From assembly GCA_028673005.1 (NCBI GenBank), contig CM054115.1, forward strand, positions 5,873,501 through 5,937,500: a stretch of 64,000 bases of DNA, read 5' to 3'. How positions within the stretch are numbered: position 1 is the first letter of the stretch; the number at the start of each line of letters is the position of its first letter. Source of the stretch: Tanypteryx hageni (taxonomy: Eukaryota; Arthropoda; Insecta; Odonata; Petaluridae). Below are positions 43,067 to 54,190 of the stretch, one piece after another. The position numbers and the translations under genes were made by a program. The notes under the pieces are model-generated. The model ran no database searches. It was not told the DNA's origin and was given only the letters and a program-made list of their open reading frames with translations.

Positions 43067-43152
43067 ATTACCTATCTTCGTGCCAAATTTCAGCTCTGTA
43101 GCATTTCTGGAAGTAGCATAGGTTTTATATGATATATCCTATATATATCCCA

Positions 43153-44250
43153 CTAGTAAAAGGTGCTTATTCTGCAAGAATTTCATATCACCTTGAAAAA
43201 ACGTTCATTTTTCAGAGAGATATTTCATGATTGGAAATATTTTTTTAATTCTAAAGATTTCACCTCTGCACCTATTTTCGTTCTTTCCTCATGTTAAAAT
43301 AATAGAGTAAAACAATCCCTAAAATTTGCAATTATAAGAATATTATACTTTTCCCACTGTAGGGCACTAAAGCCACACATTTCTGCTAAATTTTAAAGTT
43401 GTAGCTTATCTAGAAGTGAAATGATATTTATTCTATATTATATTATATTTATTTTATATTATATTTATTTCTTTAAATTTTAAAAAACTTTAACGGCCGC
43501 AACATTTATCGCGATTTTCAAATGTTTATTTGGGTATGTGCACTAAGCTCTAAATAACTTTAAAATTTCAGCTCCAACACGACTACTTTTTCACAATTCT
43601 CTAATATTTTCTGTTTTTGGAATTAGACGTCGTTATAAGTTTACGCCGTAGTTTTGAATCAATTGCATTATGATACAATCCTATCATTCTCTTTAGAAGC
43701 ACTAAATTAAAGCTATTATTATATATAGTTCATTAACCCAATAATTGAAAGGAGTAACGTTCTTTTATTTAATAAAATATATCGCGTTTTAAAATTATGA
43801 CGTCATCATATGTATACATCTTTGGTTGAAATCATTGGGACAATAAGAATTTCCTTATTGAAAAGCGTTGAAGCGATGATATTATAATACGGATTGCCAA
43901 TTCCCATTGAAAAGCTTTGTTCTGGTTGCTATGGTAGCTGAAGTTCTTAATTGTTAAGCATGTGCTTTTTTCCTATTAAAAACATATTTCTTCACAATTC
44001 GGCACCGATTTGAATTTAGTCTTCAAAAATAAGACGCCTCATTCTTTTAGCAAATTTATGAAACTCTGCGCAGATTTCCATGTTTTTTTACGGAGTATCG
44101 AAAGGGAAGATTGGGGTCAAAAATACCCCACTAAAACAAAAAAATTGGAATTTTCGATTTTTCTGATTGGTTGTACCTAATAACCTATCATCCTGCCAAA
44201 TTGCAGGTCCATGGTGTATCTAAAAGTATCTTAACTTTTATTTTAGCATT
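43153..44250 (-). mobile_element. Helitron-like non-autonomous element, copy 3
   Basis: It begins CTAGTAAAAGGTGCTTATTC (complement of the family 3' end) and runs through blocks shared with the array at 59.6-64 kb (ttctgctaaattttaaagtt, cagcggccgc-like cggccgcaac) and with copies 1 and 2 (gtcatcatatgtatacat). It ends near 44250 by comparison with them. No protein. Confidence 0.5.
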
Positions 44251-44662
44251 CGATTCAGGAAATTTAGCGCTTTTAGCATTTTCGCAGTTTTGTACCATAG
44301 GTAAGGGCTTTTGATGGAAAATATAAAAAATAGTTATTAAAATGCCATTGTAGGTTTGACCTTTTTAAATAAAAAAAATAAGTTGTCATAAAAAATACAA
44401 GGTCCCCAGCTAGCGCCTATGCATAAATCAGCCTCTGCATATAGGCATTCATAAAAACATATAAATTGAAAAACAATGTTGGTTACAAATTTATCTGTTA
44501 TTTAGAACAAACATTCTCAGTTTCTCATAGAAATATGTATATTAACATTGAATTTGAATATAAATCTTTCTATTTTTAATATCATGAAATTAATATTTAT
44601 AGGTTTTGTTTACTAAAACATAAAATAAAAATTAATTGGGTAACACAATTACAATTTTATAT
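44251..44662. other. No gene seen
   Basis: Non-coding flank of the hAT relic. This stretch probably holds its 3' untranslated region and end, but no terminal repeat could be fixed. Confidence 0.4.
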
Positions 44663-46055
44663 CTAATCTTCGATCTTTTTTTGTAATTCATCTAATATGT
44701 CTTTGGGGAGCAATTCCATTTCCCTATAAATGTTGAGGAGCGCTAAACCATTCAGTCTTTCCTGTCCCATGGAATTGCGGAAGTACGTTTTCATTCTTCT
44801 TAACGTTGAAAATGTTCTCTCTGCTGTGCTAGTTGATACCGGCATAGTTGCAAATATTTTTAATAAATAATGAATGTTTGGATATATATTTTGATAGCAT
44901 TGCATTAATGCTTCTAATGCATTTGTAGGGGGTATCCTGTTTTCGTACCGTTTTTGCCAAAGCTTTAGTTCACTCTCTAAGACTGAATCGCATATTTCCA
45001 CGGAATAAAATTTTGCCAAAGTTGATAGGCTATCTACGTCTGATGTAGAACTGCATCCTTTTGGAAGGAGGCACATGAAAGATTTTAAAATACTTTTATG
45101 AGCCAAGAATCTCGTCTCTAATTGTGTCACAAGACAATCCAAAAATGGAATAAACATAGATCGCCTGTAATAAACTTCCGCTGATTCAGTAGGAATATTA
45201 TTTCTATTTTTTTGATATTTCGATATCCTCGGTATTGTAATTTAAACCCCAAAATCTCCTACTTTTTCTGTTGCCTCTTTGAAAATATTTGCAAAGTTTG
45301 TATGAGCGTTTTCTCGGATACATTTTAGAGCAGATGTTACATCTTCAACGAGATGTATTACGGAAATTAAGTCAATGTTTTCACTTTGTAATACTCTACT
45401 TAATGGCAGCGTATAACTGTACAGTTTTTGTATACTACACAAAGACACAAAAAATTTTCCTTGGAATATTGCATTCTGAAGAATCTGTGCTGTAGATGAA
45501 GTGTCTTTGTCATTCCAGTCACTTATTTCTTCGAGCGCTAAGTAAATTGCATCTAAAAGTTCCACCATTACCATGACAGAATCATGACGCTCTATCCATC
45601 TAGTTGGGCACATCTGCTTCAATCGTAGATGCCTACAATTGGGAATAAACTCGCTAATTTTTTTATAATATATTTAATCGTTTTGGAGTGCTAAAAAAGT
45701 GTATGATTTTTCAATAATTCCTAAGCAATTCCTTATATCTTGATTATTTGCACTGTTTCCAATGGCTAAATTTAAACAATGCGAGGTGCAATGTACATAT
45801 AATGCTTGTGGGAGCTGTTGTTGTATATGTGCCTGAACACCATCAAATTTGCCACTCATGGAAGCAGCACCATCATACCCCTGACCTCGAAGGTAGGAAA
45901 TATCAATACCAAATTTTAGTAAACTATCTATAATGGTAGAAGCCAAACCTTTTCCACTAGTGTCGATAACTGGAACAAACTAAAAATTTCTCGCAAACTC
46001 TAATTTCCTTATCTACGTATCTTACGCATAATGTCAATTGTGGCATTAATTTTAT
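44663..46055 (-). pseudogene. hAT transposase, core and C-terminal part (ZMYM1/PRKRIR-like)
   Basis: On the minus strand it reads LTLCVRYVDKE (about 46010), FVPVIDTSGKG, GQGYDGAASMSG (catalytic Asp), CTSHCLNLAI (Cys-x2-His), TRWIERHDSV and the C-terminal ASTAERTFSTLRRMK (catalytic Glu), then ERLNGLALLNIYRE. From about 45975 to 44663 it stays in one frame with three stops (near 45978, at 45674-45676 and at 45242-45244). One frame change lies near 45980. The N-terminal zinc finger of the same protein is at 49398-49740, beyond another transposon, and the segment joining them is missing. Databases often name such proteins 52 kDa repressor of the inhibitor of the protein kinase-like. Confidence 0.85.
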
Positions 46056-46444
46056 TACTAATGTAATTAAAAAATACTTAACCGATATTTCATGGAATAA
46101 TATATGCGTACATTCGCAAAATTATACTCGTCTGCTTGAACTTAAGAAATTAAAATATGCATATTTATTATAATAAATGTTTTGATACTTGTTACAGTCC
46201 ATCATTCAGCAATCAAAAATACTTTATAAACACAACAGATAAATAATTTATCAGAAATCATGAAATATTAAACAGAAAATTCATCGATTATCCCGCGTGA
46301 GAATTTCGTCAGGGAGTCAGGGGTGGGCATCCGTAAGGTGTGAAGTTATCCGAAGCCGAAAGAGTGGGGGTACCCAGTGAGCTCCCGGCATCCTCCTTTG
46401 CTCAGCCCACTTTTGCTAGAAGGGTCTTTCGAGTCCGGTCGACC
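46056..46444. other. No gene seen; break zone in the hAT relic
   Basis: The hAT coding sequence fails to continue here. Bases 46290-46440 are GC-richer and contain caggggtgggcat at 46318, which resembles a hAT terminus but has no partner. Confidence 0.35.
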
Positions 46445-46595
46445 TATAGTCATGATTATGGGTTCCAAGCGTTTCCGATTCTCAATAACTTGTTTCATTC
46501 ACATCGTATCGAGCTGTTTGTCGGTAGGTATTCTTTTGCCTGTCATTATATCACATAGGTTTTCATAAGAACATAATGAATTTGAATGATATAAC
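46445..46595. repeat. 151-bp direct repeat, left copy
   Basis: Starts tatagtcatgattatgggtt and ends aatttgaatgatataac, touching the ZMYM1-like hAT. The right copy is at 49398-49548, on the other side of that element, with 3 differences. The sequence belongs to the N-terminal coding region of the minus-strand hAT relic. Confidence 0.92.
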
Positions 46596-49378
46596 CAGTG
46601 GCGGCTCGTGTATAGGCACTGCGGAACTGCAGCACCCCCTATTTTCACTTGATATTATCGATAACATTTAATATAATGAGTCCTTTTTTCTTTAATTCTT
46701 TCTTTATTTTTGTAGTACAATATATATTCCTTAAGCTTAATGTCAGTACTTCAGTAGCCATCCCCCAGTTTATGAAAAAGATACAAAAATCTTTGTATGG
46801 AACTGTGCGCTTCACAGTGCCAGCGACGTGGTGTTTGACTGTTGTGCGCATGCGCACATAGGAGGGGGGGGTGGGGAGGAAGGCGGGACTGCCAGGTAGA
46901 GAGAGCACTGTTGCTCTCGCAGTGCCGGCTCTGGCGTGATGGTGGAAGGAAGTTTTTTTTTACTCAGCGTGTGTTGTGCTTAAAAACCGTGTACCATATT
47001 CTTGAATGTGATAAAGTGTAGAATTAGATTATTATTCTGCTTCCAGCTATTCTATTTGATTCATTTTTTTTCGGTTCTTTTATTTAACAGAAAACTTGAA
47101 CCATGGCCTTGCATCCCCAAGAAATAAGTTCTGTGACTGTAAGTGAACTTCAACAGCTTAAGTTTTCACAGCTATCTCTCCATGAGAAAGTTACAGTTAA
47201 GAAAAGAGGTCGTTCAAAACCTGATATTCTAATATCTCAGCCAGGCAAAAGCAACAACAAGAAATATATTCGTAGCTTTAATTCTGAATGGTACCAACGG
47301 AAAAGTTGGCATTGCGGCTGTGAAGTAAAAAATGCACTGTTTTGCTTCCCGTGTTTGCTGTTTGGAGGTGGTGTACCGTGGACAAAAGATGGTTTTAGAA
47401 ATATAAACAAAATGAAAGAAAAAACTGAAAAGCATGAGAAGTCAAAGAAGCACGTTGATAATGTTGTTTCACTGTCACTTTTAGGAACCGTATGTATTAA
47501 GGAGAAACTTAGTGAGGCATACAGACTTTCAATCAATGAGCATAATATAAAAGTTAAAAAGAACCGTGAAATTTTGTCCAAAATAATAGACTGCATTTAC
47601 TTTTGTGGAAACTTTGAAACTCCCTTACGTGGACATGACGAAAAAGACGATTCAGTAAATCCAGGGGTATTTAGAGGATTAGTAAATTTTGCATCTAAAT
47701 TAGATTCAGATTTGAAGAATCACTTAGAAACCAGTGCAGTCTTCAAAGGTTTTTCTAAGACCATTCAGAATGAGATACTTGATTGCCTGCTACAAATATA
47801 CCATGAGGAGATAAAGACGGAAATTAAAAAAGCTTCCTTTGTAGCTGTCACGGCTGATGACACAACAGATGTTTCAGAACACACTCAAATGGTCGTTGTT
47901 CTACGGTACGTATTGAATGAAGAAATATTTGAGCGTTTTTGGGGATTCTTTATTCCAGAAAATCAAACTGCAGATGGCATATCAAAACGTATTTTAGAAC
48001 AATTGGACATAATCCTTCAAGGAAATGGACAAAAACTGATAGCTCAGACATTTGATGGTGCAAATGTCATGAAAGGCAAAAAAGCAGGAGTTCAAGCAAA
48101 AATAAAAGCAGTTTATAGTAATGCACATTTCATTCACTGTTATGCACATCAACTTAATTTAATAATGAGAAATGCAGCAAGTATAACACGAAACGCAAGA
48201 ATATTTTTCTCTAACATTCTGGCTATTCCAACATTCTTCTCAAGATCACCACAACGTGTGTCCATTCTCAAGAAACATATGGACGTCAGCATTCCACGTC
48301 CATCCTCTACAAGGTGGAATTTCAACATACGGACCATAAACAGAGTTCATGAAAATTTGCAACCTTTAAAACACTGCCTTACTGAAATTCAGTCAACATC
48401 AAATGCAGAGCAAACCATTGCAGAAGCCACAGGAATTTTAAAATACTGAATGATGATAATTTCAAGTTTTGGTTAGAGCTTTTTCATCAGATTATGCCTC
48501 ATGTTGAAATAATTTACAACCAAATGCAATCTCGAGAAATTAGTGTGTTTAAAGTTAATGAATATATAACAAATTTCAAAACTGCTATTTTAGAATTGAG
48601 AAACTCAAAGTACTGCGAGAATCCTTCAAAGACACTTATGGCGGAAGCCAAGGAAGTGTGTGACTATATATGTGTTGATATAATGGACAGATATTCTTCC
48701 ACTAAACACTTAGTAGCTGCTAAATTGTTCAACAAGAAATGCTTAACTAGATTTAAGAATGAACATCCCACAAAAGAGATAGTACTGACCACTGAAGCTT
48801 ATCCCATGATTGACAAAGAAAAGCTTGAAACTGAACTAAAAGTATTCTATTGTAGGACTGATATTCATGAATATTGCAAATTAATTGAGCTGCTGAAATT
48901 TATCTTGGAAAATAATCTAGATGATGTTTTTAGTGAAATTACGAAACTGATAAAAATCCTCTTGACAATTCCCATGACTACATCAGAGGCAGAGCGCTGC
49001 TTTTCAACATTGAAAAGAACAAAAACTTTTTTAAGAAGCACTATGAATTCGGAAAGACTAAATGCGCTTGCGGTACTTTCAATGGAGAAAAATTTCCTCA
49101 ATTGTCATCCAGAGATCAAGGAGAAAATTATTGAACTTTTTGCGCAAATTAAAAGAAGAAGAATGGATTTCATTTTTAAATGAATAGATCAAGCTTGAAC
49201 TGTAACAATTTAAGTTAAAGTAAGTAAAAAATGTTTGGTTTTTTTGTTAAGATTTTATCAAATTCCTGAATAAATTTTCTTTTTATACATGTTTTTTTCC
49301 TTTTACACAATTTTAAAACAAAGGCTAAAAATTTTCTGGAGCAGCACCCCCACTAATTTTAGCTACGAGCCGCCACTG
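46596..49378 (+). mobile_element. ZMYM1-like hAT transposon, nearly intact
   Basis: A 14-bp perfect inverted repeat, CAGTGGCGGCTCGT (46596-46609) and its complement (49365-49378), bounds 2783 bp. Inside it, gcagcaccccc also recurs at both ends in inverted form. The 8-bp flanks gatataac and agtataat agree at only 5 positions, so the target duplication is weak or altered. It contains one transposase gene with a single frameshift, making it among the best-preserved DNA transposons here. It lies within another hAT on the opposite strand. Confidence 0.9.
47103..49183 (+). pseudogene. hAT transposase, ZMYM1-like, single frameshift
   Basis: The start ATG lies in a good context (aaccatgg). A TTF-type zinc finger spans about residues 60-117 (FNSEWYQRKSWHCGC, ALFCFPCLLF, HEKSKKH). 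The DUF4371-like/RNase-H-like core has VTADDTTDVSEH (about 249-260), TFDGANVMKG (D318) and CYAHQLNLI (346-354). After residue 448 the frame ends in TGA at 48447. The correct reading resumes in another frame from about 48446 (LNDDNFKFWLELFHQ) to 49183, with TSEAERCFSTLKRTK holding the catalytic Glu and ERLNALAVLS the dimerisation helix. The lesion is a one- or two-base indel in the run ttttaaaat near 48437-48444. Total length would be about 690 residues, normal for the family. Confidence 0.88.
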
Positions 49379-49397
49379 AGTATAATCCACATAACAT

Positions 49398-49740
49398 TAT
49401 AGTCATGATTATGGGTTCCAAGCGTTTCCGATTCTCAATAACTTGTTTCATTCTCATCGTATCGAGCTGTTTGTCGATAGGTATTCTTTTGCCTGTCATT
49501 ATATCACATAGGTTTTCATAAGACCATAATGAATTTGAATGATATAACGCTTTTTCGTGAGCTTCAAATGTTTCAACTGCATGTTTCCAATTATTGTACC
49601 CACTTGATGCGAGTTGACCTAAAGGTTGAGATTTACTTTTACCAATTTCTTTTGGCGCGAATAAGCAACAATATTTACAAAAACATATATCTAGTCTCGA
49701 ATAAGCAAGCCACTCATATCTGTGCAACCATTGCAATTGA
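49398..49740 (-). pseudogene. N-terminal TTF finger of the minus-strand hAT relic
   Basis: It encodes QWLHRYEWLAYSRLDICFCK (numbering from the start near 49736), then CCLFAPKEIG, the hydrophobic Cys pair of a TTF finger, and AVETFEAHEKALYHSNS with its His. It ends with NRKRLEPIIMTIMLCG, the start of the DUF4371-type region, just before the ZMYM1-like element. The rest of this protein is at 46055-44663. Bases 49398-49548 are the right copy of the 151-bp repeat. Confidence 0.75.
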
Positions 49741-51589
49741 AATTTTCTTTTCTTTCCTTTTTTTCAGTCATATATGGAAAAGGAAAAAGATGAACTGGTT
49801 TCCACAAATTCTGTATAAAATCCACTTTATCTTGATTTATAAGTAAGCTCTTGTAAGCCGCGATATCTGATTTAATTAATGTTCAAGTAGTGTTATTCGA
49901 TGCAGTCTGCAAGTTTTCACCCGTCTCGGGTGATTTTGATAGTATATCCTGTTTTCCAATTTTGGTTTTTTGGTCAAATACTTGAATATCGTTCCTATTC
50001 CCGACTTTCTTTTATCATCCATTACCCCTGTAAATATTTTTTGAATAAATTATTTCTTATAATTGTAATACTTAGCATGAGAAAAATTAATGCTATTGAC
50101 TTAAAACTTTTAATTTTACAATTTTAAGTGAACTTTTACCTCGTAAATGTAGTAGCCAAATGAGACTAACACTTTTTTCAATGAATAAGAACGGCTATTC
50201 CGTGGAAACGTGACACCTGGACACAGCTTACTGAAAATATGCACAAATTTTAACCTTTGAAATATATAATAGCTATATTTTCAAATAAAAATTTATAGTA
50301 TTTATTTTTCAACAGTAATATGGAATAACATATTCGCGGGCAGAATAATAAATGATTGAAATTCATATTATCATAAAAAATAATTTGGCGTGTAATATAT
50401 ATAATAAAAATTATCAATATAGAAAGATTTTTCCAATCTTTGAATCCAGAATTTGAAAATTAGTTTTTAAAATCAGAAAACAACTTGCAACAGAAGCAGA
50501 AAACGCAGTCAATTTTTAAGAACAAACTAGCCAACGACGATCGATGAATTCACCATTTAAAAGTTTCTGGGTGTACAATTATACAGAAAAACGCCTATTA
50601 CTCTCATTCACAGGAAAGTCAAAGTTACTATCCCTGTTTGGACCTTTATCAATTACAAAGACTAGCTGATTATCAATCAGAGGTATTGGCCACAGACCAA
50701 TATCACTACAGTTAATTTTACATGATTCTGACTTTTCAAACCGAGTTTCTGTTAAGGATATAGATGAAGCTGATGTGAGTACTGGTAATTCTGCTAACGG
50801 TGTTGTTTCAATGTGTTCTTCTAATAAATGAAATTACGATAACATTTTATTAAAGTTTTTATAAGTTTAATTCAAATTACTTTATCAAAATCATCCAGTT
50901 ACATTACGGAAGGGCTTTCAGTCTCCTAAAGGACATTATTATTAACAACGAAAATTAAACAAAATTCGGCATCATAAAATAATTAGCTTTACTTACCAAA
51001 TACTGCTAATTGGGTACTGTAAAAAGTGGCCGTTTTGGGAAAGTATCCGGGAAAAAGAATTTGTCGGCAACCAAAAACTTCCGAAGCTGTTCCCTTCGTC
51101 TGTTGAGAAACACTCGTGATCAACGTAAAATGTTGAGATCAAACCATGAAAATTAATTATTTCAGAAGAATATCTTAATCACCTTTGCGTATTTTCAAAC
51201 GAATTATCCAGTGTTCAGTCTAAACGAAACATACGAACTTGAACTATTGATGTTGTTTCAAAGAGAAACCAAATGAGACTAATCCTCTCAAATAGTTTCC
51301 CTCTTTCAAAAAGGACTAGGAAACATTCCTACATCTGGAAACTATTAAAGGGGTCGTTTCCTTTGGACCATTCGTGCGGAGAAAAGAGAAAGACCCAAGT
51401 AAGAGACCCGAGACCCTCTCCCTCCTCCTACGGTCAACGTTCGGTCGGAATATGGGAAGGGATAGTAAGATAAGCTTGAAGGAATGTGTGAGAAAAGAAA
51501 CGCTTTTGGAATTTTGTGAAGAGCTAGTGTGGCAGAATTAATGATAATTCCATTTACTCGATCACTGTTATTTTTACAAGTCCTTATCT
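49741..51589. other. No gene seen
   Basis: AT-rich DNA with only short open frames. Part of it should be the 5' flank of the hAT relic, but I could not find its terminal repeat. Around 51340-51460 the sequence is briefly GC-richer with no recognised product. Confidence 0.45.
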
Positions 51590-51682
51590 AGCACAGGTAT
51601 GTAAGTACTAGCAGCGACCTCTCTAACTGGCGGATCTCTTGGAATTGGCGGCCCTAGCTGGCCTATGCACAGTCCAGCCCTG
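51590..51682 (-). mobile_element. One end of a hAT MITE
   Basis: The minus strand begins CAGGGCTGGACTGTGC and continues with ggccagctagggccgcc, the pattern of a common hAT MITE end and close to the termini of the element at 38415. No second end was found. Confidence 0.35.
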
Positions 51683-52009
51683 ACAGTAACTAATAAGAAA
51701 TAGTAGTATTGGAAAAACAATGCTATTACATATTTTGAATTAAATGTCAATGTGAACATTTGGAACCTTCAGATTTTGTGGGATGTAAGTTATTTTAACA
51801 GCAATATTCGTCACAAAAATTCTTAAAACATTGTGAAAATGTTCGTCAGCAAATTAGATTTTGCGAATGTCTTTCGTAAGAACTTTTTACGAAAATGTAA
51901 TCGCATCCAAATATCGTAATCATTTGTGAGACAAATCGGCTAATTTTTGGAAAGTATTGCGGCATATAGAATCGAATAAAATTCCACTAAATCATTTGCT
52001 TCATATGAA

Positions 52010-52060
52010 TTTTTACTTTCTCTATATACGTAGATAGAGAAAGTAATGTTGCTTTTTTCA
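52010..52060. repeat. Hairpin relic of the 20.8-kb inverted-repeat family
   Basis: actttctctatatacgtag then atagagaaagt forms an 11-bp perfect stem with an 8-base loop. The flank tttttactttctc and gagaaagtaatgttg matches the arms at 20840-20866 and 21024-21065. Confidence 0.6.
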
Positions 52061-52479
52061 TTTCTCTCAATATATCTAACTTTCAAATGCAGTGTTTAAG
52101 CCACCAATACAGTTTATAAGCCACCTATACCGTTTTTAAGCCAGATATCTCCTTTTGTGAATCGAAGTAGAGTTAATGGCATAATGCCATAATTTACAAG
52201 ATATTCTTCGTTCGTGCTCACATAGTGTAAACGCACCTTTAAAAGCCGATCTATTGATCGATTCGACGTGTATTAAAAAATCTATGGCAGGAAAACAAAC
52301 TTCCATTATTTAGGCGTACGTTGTTTCATGTCTCGAACACCTACGATGATTCTGTGATTTTAATATGCGAATAATTAATGTTCTACATTCAAATTTATTC
52401 CTTCTCGCATATAACGCAACGAATGTTGTTTAAATTGGTTGCCTAAATCCTCTTTCAAAACATGAATTGCCAAAATTTA

Positions 52480-52535
52480 TTTTGGGGGGGGGGGCACGGG
52501 CCTGGTGCCCCCCCCCCCCCCTCGGTACGCCACTG
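52480..52535 (-). mobile_element. hAT-type end with G/C homopolymer runs
   Basis: The minus strand starts CAGTGGCGTACCGAGG, then a run of G, gcaccaggcccgtgc and another G run. This is a common layout for one hAT end type. It directly abuts the truncated end of the CGGBP1-like gene. The partner end was not seen. Confidence 0.5.
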
Positions 52536-53917
52536 CAGTCAGCTTTGCTCACTGGGTACCATAAATATGGGAGTACTTTTGTGCAAATTCATTGCTAAGT
52601 GAGTCAGAAGACAGTTTTGCTTGAATTGTCTGAGCAACATTACAAGTACCTGTTGAAGACACTGTTTCATAAACAGTTTCATAAAGTTCCACACAAGAGG
52701 AAAGAAATTCGTCAGCGCGATCAATGAACTCAGATAACCTTTTTATGTTTTCTTTTACAAAATTAACGTCAAGTTCTTTAACACAACCTATGACTGTAGG
52801 ATCAAACAAAGCACTTAAAAGTCTTCTGAAAATTGTTTTCCATTGTTGGACTTAGGTACCCGTTCAATTTAATCAGTGAATTTTGAGCAGACAATGGCAA
52901 TGTCACTTTAACATTCTGATTAACCTCAAAATCTTCAATAAGTTTAGCAGTTTTTCTGTCTATTACACCTTCTGATATCAAGTGCAATGAACGTTTCAAT
53001 TTTTGTATCTTTTGATATAACAAGTGAGAAATAGGACTTGTCTTTGTCTCACAGAACTCAATTGATTCTATGAGACTTAAAATTTTCCATGACAAAACGA
53101 ACTTGTCCTTGAAGAACCATAACTTCATTTACAACCGACAAGAATTTCTGTAGGAGAATTGCCAGGGAATTAATATCATTTGCATCCAAACTGTACAAAA
53201 AAACCTACAAGAGCATTGAAATAAATTTGGATGTAGCTAACAGAATTAAACCAACTTGTCCACCTAGTCATATTAGGTAAAGGGAAAAGATTGCCTACAA
53301 GATTAGGAAGATGGTCATGCAAGTAATTCATGTACAGTGATTTCAGTTTTCGTGCATTTAAAAATGCATTTTTACCTTTGATACAAGCTCATTTATGTCA
53401 GATAGGGATTTAAATATTGTATCTTCAACTATGTTAAGTCGGTGATCCCAGCAAAGAATATGTAACAGTGTGTCACCAATAAGACCATATAGTGAGTTCA
53501 AACAAGTCTTCATGTAGCGAACCCCATCTGTTACAAACACTGGAACATTGCTGCTTGCAATATCATATTTCCAAAGTGTATCTACAACTGCCTGTGAACA
53601 ATTAACCACATTCGCAGATGAAAGAAAACTGCAACTAAGCATGAGCGTTTCGTGTGTGAGAGTATCATTTAAAGTTTGGTATAATACCACAAAAACAGCA
53701 CGACCAACATTGTCGGTTGTTTCATCACAGAGGATAGCAAGTTTTTTATCCTTCACATGTTCCTTTATTTCATTAGTACTTTTTGCACTAGTAAGAGGCA
53801 CATATTCTTGCCGTAATTGGTGACCTGTCGGTAAGTCTCTAGAATCTGTAAGCAATGAAATTTTGTTTAGAATTTCAATGTAGCCTGCTGCATGTGACTG
53901 AAAAATGAAATCTAAAT

Positions 53918-54062
53918 CAGGGTGCCCAGCAACCAGGAAATTTGGGAATTGTTCGGGAATTTTGTTGGCTGGGGAAAAACAATGAATTGTTCGGGAATTT
54001 TGATCCATAACTGGGACCGAGATATGTTCGGGATTTTTTTCTCACTGTCACTGGGCATCCTG
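53918..54062. mobile_element. Short MITE, 145 bp, in the intron
   Basis: The ends are CAGGGTGCCCAG and the complement of CAGGATGCCCAG. taaat lies directly outside both ends (53913-53917 and 54063-54067), suggesting a 5-bp duplication. Internally gttcgggaattttg is repeated. hAT-like termini, no coding. Confidence 0.65.
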
Positions 54063-54190
54063 TAAATGTAATACCGTATTTACTCGCGCACCTTTTTCTC
54101 CAAAACGCCGGTGAAAACAACGGGGTGCGCTTCATGTACTACACTAGTTGCGTACTCCGCTCGCCTCTTTCCCAAAATGTCGTGTCAGTT

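Larger units (their letters stand above)
40669..43137 (-). mobile_element. Helitron-like non-autonomous element, copy 2
   Basis: It has the same family and orientation as copy 1: the end at 40669 reads cgagttgttggtgctttcat and is followed by aaaaaatcaccatacaccaa. It ends near ggttttatatgatata. It is interrupted by a piggyBac-like MITE (40923-41837), a short insert with a hammerhead-like motif (about 41870-41982) and a foldback element (42426-43066). Copy 1 shows the empty state of the first at 35514-35530. Confidence 0.55.

Noticed and set aside
46318..46444. A hAT end (caggggtgggcat) at 46318
   Set aside because: No partner end or duplication could be found; too weak to annotate as an element.
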